DNA from: Acidimicrobiaceae bacterium
Lineage (GTDB): Bacteria > Actinomycetota > Acidimicrobiia > Acidimicrobiales > RAAP-2
Reading direction: 5' to 3'
DNA: 47,000 nucleotides
Assembly: GCA_013044405.1 (NCBI GenBank)
Contig: JABEUR010000023.1
Coordinates: forward strand, 1-47,000
Numbering within the stretch: the first letter of the stretch is position 1; every line of letters begins with the position of its first letter. This document shows, in pieces, positions 1 to 7,680 of this stretch. The position numbers were made by a program, and so were the translations under genes. Under the pieces are notes generated by a model. It did no database searches, was not told the origin of the DNA, and saw nothing but the letters and a program-made list of their open reading frames with translations.

Positions 1-378
1 ACACTCGAACGACTCGTACACGCGACGGGACACCGCCTAGTCCTCGAGTTGGAGCGTTCGAGTGATTACCCACCTGGACTCCCTGACACCCCTCTGGGTC
101 GTCGGCTCCGCCAGCGCCGACGCTCGATACTCGCCTGTGCGGCGCGCCATGGTGCGAGCAACGTCCGCGTCTTTGGAAGCACTGCGCGGGGTGAAGATCA
201 GCCCAACAGTGACGTCGACTTGGTGGTCGATTTGGATCGGAAGACCGGACTATTTGCGTTGGAAGCACTGCGCAGGGAACTCTCAGAGATTCTTGGCGTC
301 TCTGTTGACGTTGCTCCTTCGGACAGCCTCCGACCTCGGGTTCGTGAAGAGGTTGAACGAGAGGCCATCCCACTATGA
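1..378 (+). CDS. MntA-type nucleotidyltransferase antitoxin with N-terminal HTH remnant (5' end outside window)
   Basis: The reading frame is open from base 1, so the gene starts before the window; 125 C-terminal residues are visible. The first visible residues (TLERLVHATGHRLVLELE) resemble the end of an XRE-type helix-turn-helix domain as found in actinobacterial HTH-MNT fusions. The rest is a minimal nucleotidyltransferase domain with the MNT signature GSTARGEDQPNSDVD, which fits GSX10DXD. In characterised MntA/HepT (type VII) pairs this enzyme adds AMP to a tyrosine of the HEPN toxin and neutralises it. The stop codon overlaps the start of the HEPN gene (ATGA), the usual order for such pairs. 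The HTH part suggests the antitoxin also binds DNA and represses the operon, which is an inference. A TTG at 49 is possible but would cut off the HTH-like part. Confidence 0.85.
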   Translation, partial: TLERLVHATGHRLVLELERSSDYPPGLPDTPLGRRLRQRRRSILACAARHGASNVRVFGSTARGEDQPNSDVDLVVDLDRKTGLFALEALRRELSEILGVSVDVAPSDSLRPRVREEVEREAIPL

Positions 379-773
379 GCGCACGACACGACGAGGAGCG
401 CCTCGCCGATATTGTTGACGCAATCACCGCAATCAGGAGCCACCTCACTCGTGGCGATCTTTCCGACGGACTCATTTTCGACGCCATTCGGTTACGACTT
501 ATCGAGATTGGCGGGGCCGTTAAGTTGTTGGATCCCGAACTCCTCGCGAGCGAGCCAGATATCAGGTGGTCTGACGCGGCCGGTATGCGAGACTGGCTGG
601 CGCACCCCTATTTCGACACATCTCGAGCAATCGTCGAAGCGACAATTGAGGAGGATCTTCCCCCACTCGAAGCAGCTGTCCTGCAACTTGAAGCGCGGCT
701 TGAACTCTCCAAGCAACACACACGCAACATTCAAAATCGTGAGACGAACAATAGTCGCGGGCTAGGTCTCTAG
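375..773 (+). CDS. hepT: HepT-like HEPN-domain RNase toxin
   Basis: This is a 132-residue, mostly helical protein of the HepT/DUF86 HEPN family. The active-site motif RX4HXY is present as RDWLAHPYF, with Arg72, His77 and Tyr79. In studied HepT toxins the Arg and His form the ribonuclease site and the Tyr is the residue AMPylated by MntA. The ATG overlaps the stop codon of the upstream nucleotidyltransferase by 4 bp, so the two are translationally coupled. The last 20 or so residues (after about residue 112) are polar and look disordered. All catalytic residues are intact, so the toxin is probably functional. The RNA target cannot be told from the sequence. Confidence 0.85.
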   Translation: MSARHDEERLADIVDAITAIRSHLTRGDLSDGLIFDAIRLRLIEIGGAVKLLDPELLASEPDIRWSDAAGMRDWLAHPYFDTSRAIVEATIEEDLPPLEAAVLQLEARLELSKQHTRNIQNRETNNSRGLGL

Positions 774-837
774 TACACAGAAATCATCAACACCGCTGGT
801 TCGGAATCGTGTGTTCATCAACATCGTGAATTTTCGG

Positions 838-910
838 TGGAGGTGATGGGATTCGAACCCACTGCCTCTACATTGCGAACGTAGCGCTCTACCAATTGAG
901 CTACACCCCC
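838..910 (-). tRNA. tRNA-Ala (anticodon CGC)
   Basis: A 73-nt cloverleaf reads on the minus strand. The acceptor GGGGGTG pairs with CACCTCC and contains the G3-U70 wobble that is the alanine identity element. The D stem is GCTC/GAGC, the anticodon loop is TTCGCAA (anticodon CGC, codon GCG), and the T arm is GTGGG-TTCGAAT-CCCAT. The discriminator is A. CCA is not encoded (CCG follows). The gene lies just downstream of the membrane-protein gene at 926-1705 on the same strand. Confidence 0.96.
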
Positions 911-925
911 GAAGAGATGACTACT

Positions 926-1705
926 TTAGCCCAATGCGCTGCGGGACTGAGATTCGCGGCGCCAGCGATACCCATCATCGGGCTCGTAGAAGTCGTCATA
1001 TTCCTCGTCGTACTGGTCGTCGTAGCCCGATTGCGGCCCTCCGTAGAGTGGCTGAACGCTCGCGAGCTGGCGGCGCCGGGGCAGGCGTAGAGGCAACGAA
1101 CTCTCGTCCAAGAATCCCTGGCTGACCGAATAGAGCGCAAGGGCAATGAAACCAATGACCGCAATCCACGACACGACCGCGACGTCGATGAGCATCGAAT
1201 ACCCCGCGAAGTATCCCACCAGTGAGATCAAGACCGCGGCCAACACGAGTCGAGTGAACACCACTCGACGACGCGCCCGCATGGAACGTGGTGTGCTCAC
1301 CGGTGCTTCGTACGACGAACGGACCTCTCGGTCGTTGGGCACCGACGAATACGCCGCGGCGTAGCGATTGCGCGGCACCTCACGACGAGTCCGAGCTCCA
1401 TCGTCGAAGTCGTAGTCCTCGCTCCACTCCTGCCACGAACCTTGCGATTCGAGCGAACCGTACGTGTCATCTTCGTGAACGACCTTCAAACGCGGCCGGC
1501 GCGACTCTTGGCTGCTCACGTCGGCGTGCCCGTCGGGCCGATCGAGGCGGTGCGCGGGAGGGACCGTGTACTCCTGGCGACTCAGGACTTCGTGCTCGGC
1601 GTGGAAGGATTCAATCGATCGCTCCGTACCGCTGTCGCGAAGACGACGAACCACGATCGGTGCGAGCAACACCACCCAGAAGAGGGCGAGCACTATTAGC
1701 AGCAT
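926..1705 (-). CDS. GlpR/SepX-like actinobacterial membrane protein (possible cell-division role)
   Basis: A 259-residue membrane protein. The N-terminus (MLLIVLALFWVVLLAPIVVR) is one membrane segment followed by basic residues and a patch like the 'S-I-E-S-F-H..L-S-R' region of actinobacterial GlpR/SepX proteins. About 100 hydrophilic, low-complexity residues follow, then two membrane segments at about 150-170 and 172-197, and a tail rich in Asp, Glu and Tyr. GlpR of Corynebacterium and SepX of Streptomyces are linked to the divisome. Assigning that role here rests on overall architecture and the N-terminal pattern, from memory. An AGGAG site sits 8 nt before the ATG. tRNA-Ala follows downstream on the same strand. 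Confidence 0.6.
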   Translation of the reverse strand: MLLIVLALFWVVLLAPIVVRRLRDSGTERSIESFHAEHEVLSRQEYTVPPAHRLDRPDGHADVSSQESRRPRLKVVHEDDTYGSLESQGSWQEWSEDYDFDDGARTRREVPRNRYAAAYSSVPNDREVRSSYEAPVSTPRSMRARRRVVFTRLVLAAVLISLVGYFAGYSMLIDVAVVSWIAVIGFIALALYSVSQGFLDESSLPLRLPRRRQLASVQPLYGGPQSGYDDQYDEEYDDFYEPDDGYRWRRESQSRSALG

Positions 1706-1779
1706 CCGACCGACTCCTGATCACGCCAACTTGACATTGAGGACAAATGTACAGCGATTCCCCATTTTTTTGGTGGATA

Positions 1780-2475
1780 TCAAGCCTCGTGCAGGCCGCA
1801 TTCCTCTTTGTCAATTCCAACCCAACGACCCGATCGGCGATCACCGGGGACCAGTGGCTTCGCGGTCATCGCCGCGCATCCAATCGATGCGTAACCCTGC
1901 GCCCAGAGTGGATGCTCCGGTAGTCCATTCGACTCCAAGTAGTAGGCCACGTCTTCGTCAGACCACGTGGCCAGAGGGTTGACCTTGACGAGTCCAAATT
2001 TATCATCCCACATCAGGACTTTCATCGAGGCGCGAGTCGGCGCGTCAACCCGCTTGACCGACGTGATCCACGCTGCGCGAGTCGTGAGCGCTCTTGCGAG
2101 TGGCTCCACTTTTCGCAACTCACAACAACGCTCGCTACCGCACGGCCACGGATCGGCTTCACGAGTGGGAGTCGTGCGCGTCATGTTGAGTAACCACTCA
2201 CGCTCGATTCGCGCCGCGAACTCGAGTGTCTCAACGAAGTGCCCTCCGGTATCGAGGAAGAGAATCTCAGTATCCGGACGTACCTGGTGCACCATGTGCA
2301 ACAGCGCAACGTCCTCGAACGAGCACGCCATCGCCACGTCGTCGGCGAATCGCTCGAACGTCCAGCGAAGAATCGCGAGGGGGCTCTCGTGTTCGAGCCG
2401 TAGGGTCTCGGACTCGAGCTCATCGAGCAGCGACTGCGGGGGGCCTTTCGGATTCATCTGCTGAAAGCCTAACAT
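1780..2475 (-). CDS. cysH: CysH, adenylylsulfate/phosphoadenylylsulfate reductase with an altered cysteine motif
   Basis: A 231-residue PP-loop-family reductase that reduces activated sulfate (APS or PAPS) to sulfite. It has a degenerate PP-loop region (ACSFEDVALLH), the pair CC at 117-118 followed by RKVEPL, and the C-terminal catalytic ECGLH (Cys226). In [4Fe-4S] APS reductases a CXXC motif supplies two more ligands. Here that site reads SIGCAAMT, so Cys200 is present but the fourth ligand is Met203. The usual GLRR-x-Q-S-x-TRA segment is also altered (SVKRVDAPTRA). Lack of a fused or separate APS kinase beside cysDN points to APS as substrate. It diverges from cysD across about 40 bp. Met7 is an alternative start; neither start has a clear ribosome binding site. 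Confidence 0.85.
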   Translation of the reverse strand: MLGFQQMNPKGPPQSLLDELESETLRLEHESPLAILRWTFERFADDVAMACSFEDVALLHMVHQVRPDTEILFLDTGGHFVETLEFAARIEREWLLNMTRTTPTREADPWPCGSERCCELRKVEPLARALTTRAAWITSVKRVDAPTRASMKVLMWDDKFGLVKVNPLATWSDEDVAYYLESNGLPEHPLWAQGYASIGCAAMTAKPLVPGDRRSGRWVGIDKEECGLHEA

Positions 2476-2501
2476 TATCCAGTGGATTAGTAGGATATAC
2501 T
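2476..2501. promoter_or_regulatory. cysH/cysD divergent control region: possible operator half-sites and cysD -10
   Basis: The 41-bp gap between cysH and cysD contains a small palindrome ATCC-AGT-GGAT (2477-2487) and a further GGATA (2493-2497) that mirrors TATCC at 2476-2480. A -10-like hexamer TATACT (2496-2501) faces cysD. No good -35 is seen. The repeated ATCC/GGAT half-sites could bind a sulfur-responsive repressor, but this is inferred from symmetry only. Confidence 0.3.
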
Positions 2502-2516
2502 CGAAGGGGACAGCAT

Positions 2517-3440
2517 ATGACAGTGACTCCCCTTCGCGCCAACCGTAAAACGGACCATCTCGACCTGCTCGAGTCTCACGCCATCTTCATTCTGCGTGAA
2601 GTCGTGGCTGAGTGCGAGCGACCGGTACTGCTCTTCTCGGGCGGTAAGGACTCCGCGGTCCTCCTGCACCTGGCGGTCAAGGCCTTCGCACCCCAGCAAC
2701 TGCCCTTCCCCGTCATGCACATCGACACCGGGCAGAACTTCCCCGAAGTCATCTCCTTTCGAGACGCCACCGTGGAGCGCACGGGAGCGCGACTCGTCGT
2801 TGCCAAAGTTCAAGACAGCATCGACCAGGGGAAGGTCGCCGACCCCGGACTCATGGGATCGCGAAATCGTCTTCAGACAGTGACCCTGCTCGACGCCATC
2901 AACGACAACGGTTTCGATGCGGCGTTCGGCGGAGCGCGACGTGACGAGGACAAGGCCCGCGCCAAGGAACGGATCCTCTCGTTTCGTGACGTCTTTGGTC
3001 AATGGGATCCTCGCCAACAACGTCCAGAACTCTGGCAGCTCTACCAGGGCAAAGTCAATCCTGGCGAGCACGTACGAGCGTTCCCGTTGTCGGACTGGAC
3101 GGAGCTCGACATCTGGCAGTACATCGAGCGTGAGCAGATGAAACTGCCCGAGATCTACTTCGCCCACGAACGCGACGTCGTGCTTCGTGACGGCATGTGG
3201 CTGGCCGTAGGACCGTTCGTCGACCCACGGCCCGATGAGAAGGTCGAGCGTCTCGTCGTGCGATTCCGCACCGTGGGAGACGCCAACTGCACCGGAGCAG
3301 TGTTGTCTGAGGCGGCGACCCTCGAAGCGATCATCGCCGAGATCGTCGTCGCCAACGTCTCTGAGCGCGGTGCAACCCGCGCCGACGACAAGTTCTCCGA
3401 GACCGCGATGGAGGATCGCAAGCGCGAGGGGTACTTCTAA
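2517..3440 (+). CDS. cysD: CysD, sulfate adenylyltransferase subunit 2 (ATP-binding)
   Basis: A 307-residue PP-loop ATP pyrophosphatase that forms adenylylsulfate (APS) from ATP and sulfate, together with the GTPase CysN. The PP-loop motif LLFSGGKDSAV lies near residue 40. The C-terminus ends in the conserved MEDRKREGYF. Length is typical (about 300). The ATG at 2517 is chosen because AAGGGGA lies 7 nt upstream and the family's N-terminal 'HLDLLESHAIFILREV' begins soon after; the frame is open further upstream but those residues are antisense to cysH. The stop codon is directly followed by the cysN ATG. Confidence 0.96.
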   Translation: MTVTPLRANRKTDHLDLLESHAIFILREVVAECERPVLLFSGGKDSAVLLHLAVKAFAPQQLPFPVMHIDTGQNFPEVISFRDATVERTGARLVVAKVQDSIDQGKVADPGLMGSRNRLQTVTLLDAINDNGFDAAFGGARRDEDKARAKERILSFRDVFGQWDPRQQRPELWQLYQGKVNPGEHVRAFPLSDWTELDIWQYIEREQMKLPEIYFAHERDVVLRDGMWLAVGPFVDPRPDEKVERLVVRFRTVGDANCTGAVLSEAATLEAIIAEIVVANVSERGATRADDKFSETAMEDRKREGYF

Positions 3441-4700
3441 ATGGCGCTCGCGGTCAAGGACCTGCTCAGACTGGCCACCGTCGGGTCGGTCGACGACGGA
3501 AAGTCGACCCTCATCGGGCGACTCCTCGTGGACACCCGTCAACTCTTCGACGACCAGATGGACGCGGTGGCCGCCGCGTCCGAGAAGCGCGGGGTCGGTG
3601 ACCTCGACCTGAGTTTCGTCACCGACGGTTTGCGCGCTGAACGCGAACAGGGGATCACCATCGACGTCGCCTATCGCTACGCATCGACGCCAACGCGTAA
3701 GTTCATCATCGCCGACTGTCCCGGTCACGTTCAATACACGGGCAACATGGCAACGGGTGCTTCCACCGCCGACCTCGCGTTGGTCGTGCTCGACGTCGCT
3801 GCCGGTCTCAAGGAGCAGACTCGTCGTCATCTGTGTATCGCGGCCCTGCTCGGTGTGCGCTCGATCGTCGTGGCGGTGAACAAGATGGACGCGGTCGACT
3901 GGTCCCAACTCGCGTTCCAGCGAGTGGTCGACGAGATTGAGACGCTCTCTCGTCAGTTGGGGTTCAAATCCGTCAACATCATCCCGACCTCCGCGCTGCT
4001 CGGTGACAATGTCGTTGAACCCTCGAGGAATCTGGACTGGTACCACGGCCCATCGGTGCTCGAGGCACTCGAGGCCTCCGAGGCCGGTGCCTGGGAGCAC
4101 ACCACCACTCAAGGGGCGCGCATGCCGATTCAGTGGGTCCTGCGCCAGCCCGGCGGCGGGCGAACCTACGCCGGTATGGTGTGCGGCGACTCGCTGCACG
4201 TCGGAGACAAGGTCACGTTATTGCCCGCGAACATCGAGACCACCATCAGCGCCATCAACTTCGGCGGCGAGCCGATCAGCGAGGCAACGGTGGGACTGGC
4301 CGCCGACGTGGACCTGGCCGCCGAGACCAACGCGGGACGCGGCGACATGATCGCCACTGGTCCATTACCTCGATTGGTCAACGAGATCGCCACCACGATC
4401 TGTTGGTTCGGCGAGCGACCCCTCAACGTCGGTCAACGCCTGCGCATGAAACACACCACCAAAGTGGCACCCGTGCGGGTCAAGACGATCAACGGCATCA
4501 TCGACATCGAGCGACTGGACGTCGACGAATCGACGTCGTTGTACACCAACGACATCGGCCTGGCCACACTCCAGACCGCCAATTTGATGGTGGTCGATGA
4601 CTACCGCTCGAACCGGGTGACGGGCAGTTTCGTCCTGATCGACGAGGCGACCAACGCCACCGTCGCGGCGGGAATGGTCGGGCGCGCTTCGTTCCTCTGA
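3441..4700 (+). CDS. cysN: CysN, sulfate adenylyltransferase subunit 1 (GTPase)
   Basis: A 419-residue EF-Tu-like GTPase that drives APS synthesis by CysD. G motifs are clear: GSVDDGKSTLIGRLL (P-loop), the switch region with GITIDVAYRY, DCPGH, and NKMD. Beta-barrel domains 2 and 3 follow. It is shorter than the CysNC fusion proteins of mycobacteria and has no APS kinase domain. No cysC is present nearby. That suits a pathway in which APS itself is reduced by the adjacent CysH. It begins immediately after the cysD stop codon, so the two are translated from one message. Confidence 0.96.
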   Translation: MALAVKDLLRLATVGSVDDGKSTLIGRLLVDTRQLFDDQMDAVAAASEKRGVGDLDLSFVTDGLRAEREQGITIDVAYRYASTPTRKFIIADCPGHVQYTGNMATGASTADLALVVLDVAAGLKEQTRRHLCIAALLGVRSIVVAVNKMDAVDWSQLAFQRVVDEIETLSRQLGFKSVNIIPTSALLGDNVVEPSRNLDWYHGPSVLEALEASEAGAWEHTTTQGARMPIQWVLRQPGGGRTYAGMVCGDSLHVGDKVTLLPANIETTISAINFGGEPISEATVGLAADVDLAAETNAGRGDMIATGPLPRLVNEIATTICWFGERPLNVGQRLRMKHTTKVAPVRVKTINGIIDIERLDVDESTSLYTNDIGLATLQTANLMVVDDYRSNRVTGSFVLIDEATNATVAAGMVGRASFL

Positions 4701-4926
4701 GCGAGAGGGCGACGAGCATCGCGGCAACTGGAGTGACCGAATCCAGCATTCGTGACCGCTAGCGAGTTCCCTCGAACCACCGCGGTGAGACCTGCCGGTA
4801 CGGTCCATCGAGATCGCGCCGGCGTTGATGAGCCGACCAGGAGTCCGGTGAACTGACCATTGCTGGAAGCGACGTTCGACGCGCCGTCGACGAGTGAGGC
4901 AACGTTCGCCTACGCGCAGACGCGAC
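4701..4926. other. Non-coding gap between convergent genes with small hairpins
   Basis: No gene is visible here. A hairpin TCGACG-CGC-CGTCGA (4876-4890) and a palindrome CACCGCGGTG lie in the gap. Neither has a T-run, so if they mark transcript ends for cysDN (plus) or murA-meaB (minus), termination would be Rho-dependent or atypical. Confidence 0.35.
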
Positions 4927-5379
4927 TCAGTACTGGACGATCATCGATATCAGCGCTACGCCGACGAGGGCGAGCAGCACGTCGATCGAACTGACGAGCT
5001 TGCGGGCGCGCTGCAACGACGGAGCACCGTCCTGGTGGATGACCTCGCTGATCACGCGTTCTAGGGGCAGCGTGCGCGCCTCGAGATGACCGGCCGCCGC
5101 CAGGTAGCAGAGGATGCCAACGCCAATCCATGGCTTGGTCAAAGAGACCGAACTATCGCCGCTGAGCGACATCACCAGTCCCGTGATCGGCAGCACGTGC
5201 AGGAGGCGCGCCGCCCAGTTGGAGCGCTCGGGGAACCTCGCCTCGAGCTCGGCAAGATCGGCCCCCTTGACCAGGGCCGCGGCCGAAAACCGCATCGCCA
5301 CGAACACGATGATCGTTCCGACCGCGGCGAGCACGTGTACGAGAAAGACAAGGTCGTAGGCGACCGAGGTGGCGATCAT
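4927..5379 (-). CDS. Small integral membrane protein, DUF2269-like, function unknown
   Basis: A 150-residue protein with about four membrane segments: residues 7-30 (YDLVFLVHVLAAVGTIIVFV), two in the middle (around LHVLPITGLVMSL and IGVGILCYLAAAGH) and one near the end (VLLALVGVALISMIV). The opening YDLVFLVHVLAAVG pattern resembles DUF2269 membrane proteins, whose function is not known. The ATG overlaps the meaB stop codon by 4 bp (ATGA), so it is the last gene of the murA-meaB operon. No catalytic residues can be recognised. Confidence 0.7.
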   Translation of the reverse strand: MIATSVAYDLVFLVHVLAAVGTIIVFVAMRFSAAALVKGADLAELEARFPERSNWAARLLHVLPITGLVMSLSGDSSVSLTKPWIGVGILCYLAAAGHLEARTLPLERVISEVIHQDGAPSLQRARKLVSSIDVLLALVGVALISMIVQY

Positions 5380-6338
5380 GACTCTGAGAGCAAGATCGAC
5401 GCGGCTCGGTAGGGGTCGGTCTCACCGGCGATCAGCAGTTCGACCTGACGTTCGTAGGAAGCACCGTGGGCCAATCCGGCGATCCTCGAACGAACCATGG
5501 CGGCGAGCACCTTGTCGAGTTCGGACCGGGTGCGAGCGCGACGATGCGAATCGAGTCGGCCGTCCTCGATGAACTTGCGGTGCGAGACAATCGCCTCCCA
5601 GATCTCACCGACGCCGACGTTGGTCGTGGCCACCGACTCGAGAATCAGGGGTCGCCACTCCTGCTCAGCGCCGAGATCGAGCATCTGCTCCAAATCTCGT
5701 CGCGTTTCGCGGACTCCGGCGCGGTCGGCCTTGTTGATCACGAAGATGTCGGCGACTTCGAGCAGACCGGCCTTGTTCGCCTGCATCGCATCACCCCAGC
5801 CGGGATTGGTGACCACGATGGTGGTGTCGGCCGCCGAAGCGATGTCGACTTCCATCTGGCCAACGCCAACGGTCTCGATCATCGCGAGACGAAACCCGGC
5901 TGCGCCAAGAACGCGCACGGCGTCGGGAACGGCCAGGGAGAGTCCACCGAGGTGTCCGCGAGTCGCCATGGACCTGATGAACACGTGGTCGTTGGTGGCG
6001 TGGTCTTGCATACGGATGCGGTCCCCGAGGATCGCTCCACCAGTGAAGGGAGAGCTTGGATCGATGCAGAGCACCGCAACCTCGTCAAAGACATCAGAGC
6101 CGTCAAAGGAGGCCCGCTCGAGTGCCACGCTGATGAGCTGGTCGGTCAAGGTTGACTTGCCCGCGCCGGGTGGGCCGGTGAGCCCGATCACGTAAGGCGG
6201 CTCGCAGCGATAGGCAAGGGCGGCGGTCTCGAGCTGGTTCGCGCCACCGGACTCGACGAAGGTTATGAGTCGCGCGAGCGCCGTTCGAGATCCGTCGCGC
6301 GCCGACGCCAACAACTCAGACGGGACGCGAGAAATCAC
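5376..6338 (-). CDS. meaB: MeaB/ArgK-family GTPase, methylmalonyl-CoA mutase chaperone
   Basis: A 320-residue G3E P-loop GTPase. Visible motifs are the Walker A GLTGPPGAGKST near residue 53, the METVGVGQ-like segment (IETVGVGQMEVD), and NKAD (VINKADRAGVRE). MeaB proteins load and protect adenosylcobalamin in methylmalonyl-CoA mutase. The mutase genes are not in the window, but a B12-regulated importer is present at 37999-40958. The GTG start overlaps the murA stop codon by 4 bp (GTGA), implying co-transcription with murA, which is an unusual pairing by function. Confidence 0.93.
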   Translation of the reverse strand: MISRVPSELLASARDGSRTALARLITFVESGGANQLETAALAYRCEPPYVIGLTGPPGAGKSTLTDQLISVALERASFDGSDVFDEVAVLCIDPSSPFTGGAILGDRIRMQDHATNDHVFIRSMATRGHLGGLSLAVPDAVRVLGAAGFRLAMIETVGVGQMEVDIASAADTTIVVTNPGWGDAMQANKAGLLEVADIFVINKADRAGVRETRRDLEQMLDLGAEQEWRPLILESVATTNVGVGEIWEAIVSHRKFIEDGRLDSHRRARTRSELDKVLAAMVRSRIAGLAHGASYERQVELLIAGETDPYRAASILLSES

Positions 6339-7600
6339 GAGAACCGCTCGAGCGAAGCTCCAAGAGACTGCAGACGTCCGACGAAGTTGTCGTAGCCCCG
6401 GTCCACGTGCTCGAGCCCGCTGACCGTCGTCTCGCCTTCGGCCACCAGGCCCGCGAGGACCAGCGCGGCGGCGGCGCGGATGTCGCTCGCTCGAACCGAC
6501 GTGCCCACGAGCCGCTCGACTCCTCGAATCATGGCGTGATGCCCTTCGGTCGTGATGCTCGCTCCGAGGCGCACGAGTTCATCAACGTATCGGAAGCGGC
6601 CGACGAAGAGATTCTCGGTGACGACCGAGACGCCATCGGCCACACTGAGCATCGTGGTGATGAGTGGCTTGTAGTCGGTGGCGACCCCAGGATAGGGCAG
6701 CGTCGCCACGTCACAGGCCCGCAGACGCTGCGGCCCTTGTACCGCGATGCCCGGTCCCGACACGTCAACGACTCCACCCATGGATTCGATCTTGCGCAAC
6801 AACATCTCCATGTGCTCGGGGTTGGCATCGAGGACCCTGACGCTCCCGCCAGTGATGAGTCCCGAGGCGAGGTAGGTGGCCGACACGACTCGATCGGTGA
6901 CGACTTCGTGGCGAGCCGGTTGGAGTTGCTCGACACCCTCGATCGTCAAGCGCGAAGTACCCAGTCCCTCGATTCGCGCGCCCATAGCGATCAACTGGCG
7001 TCCGAGGTCTTCGACCTCGGGCTCGCGCGCCGCGTTGTCGATCACCGACCGTCCATCGGCGAGGACGCAGGCCATCATCAGATTGTCCGTCGCCGTGTGG
7101 CTCGGGTATTCGAGTGTGATGCGTGTGGCGCGCAGTCGATTGGAGTCAGTCGACGCGTGGATGAAACTTCGGTTGTTGTGGAAGCTCGCACCCATGGCAG
7201 TCAGCCCGTCAGTGTGGAAGTTGATCGGACGCTGGCCGAAGTCGTCGCCACCGGGCAGCGCCATGTTCGCCTGTCCGCATCGGGCGAGCAAAGGTCCGAG
7301 CACGACGATCGATGCTCGCATTGCCTCGAAGAGGTGCGCGGGGGCGACCGGATTGATCTGATCAGCTTCGGGGACATCGATCGACAACTCGTTCTCGGTC
7401 GGTCGATCGACCTGACATCCAAGGGCGTGGAGCAACTCACTCATCACCGTGACGTCGGTGATGTCGGGCACGTTGGTCAGGGTGTGACGACCGGTAGCGA
7501 GCAGACAGGCAGCCATCTCCTTGAGCACTGCGTTCTTGGCCCCGAGAGCCTGAACTTCGCCAACCAGGGCACCGGCTGGCTTCACCACAAGAGAACTCAC
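6335..7600 (-). CDS. murA: MurA, UDP-N-acetylglucosamine 1-carboxyvinyltransferase with Asp at the fosfomycin-target position
   Basis: A 421-residue enzyme for the first committed step of peptidoglycan synthesis, transferring enolpyruvate from PEP to UDP-GlcNAc. The N-terminal GAKNAVLKEMAACLL and the mobile-loop segment RPINFH are recognisable. At the position where most MurA enzymes have the catalytic Cys (GGCAIG), this one reads GGDDFG, with Asp119. The same Cys-to-Asp change occurs in Mycobacterium tuberculosis MurA and makes it insensitive to fosfomycin. The GTG start lies 6 nt after an AATACT hexamer, so it may be leaderless. It diverges from glpX. Confidence 0.95.
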   Translation of the reverse strand: MSSLVVKPAGALVGEVQALGAKNAVLKEMAACLLATGRHTLTNVPDITDVTVMSELLHALGCQVDRPTENELSIDVPEADQINPVAPAHLFEAMRASIVVLGPLLARCGQANMALPGGDDFGQRPINFHTDGLTAMGASFHNNRSFIHASTDSNRLRATRITLEYPSHTATDNLMMACVLADGRSVIDNAAREPEVEDLGRQLIAMGARIEGLGTSRLTIEGVEQLQPARHEVVTDRVVSATYLASGLITGGSVRVLDANPEHMEMLLRKIESMGGVVDVSGPGIAVQGPQRLRACDVATLPYPGVATDYKPLITTMLSVADGVSVVTENLFVGRFRYVDELVRLGASITTEGHHAMIRGVERLVGTSVRASDIRAAAALVLAGLVAEGETTVSGLEHVDRGYDNFVGRLQSLGASLERFS

Positions 7601-7668
7601 CCTCTAAGTATTGCCGCTCCCAACGATGGCGAATGACTGGGTCAATGGCCCGAAACTCCCTTGCGGGC

Positions 7669-7674
7669 TACGCT
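7669..7674 (+). promoter_or_regulatory. Predicted -10 element of glpX (leaderless start)
   Basis: The hexamer TACGCT fits the TANNNT -10 pattern and ends exactly 6 nt before the GTG at 7681, which would place the transcript start on the start codon. The expected -35 region (TGGCCC) is poor. The same 6-nt spacing recurs at pccB, hom and lysA. Confidence 0.45.
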
Positions 7675-7680
7675 GGGCAC

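Noticed and set aside
1765-1772. A run of seven T between cysH and the membrane-protein gene
   Set aside because: It lies on the plus strand while both genes read minus, and no stem precedes it, so it is not a terminator.
2487-4199. A 570-codon open frame antisense to cysD and cysN
   Set aside because: It mirrors the two sulfate adenylyltransferase genes in GC-rich codons and shows no family similarity; the sense genes have full conserved motifs.
6407-7636. A 409-codon open frame antisense to murA
   Set aside because: It is a shadow of murA with biased, His/Arg/Asp-rich composition and no recognisable domain.
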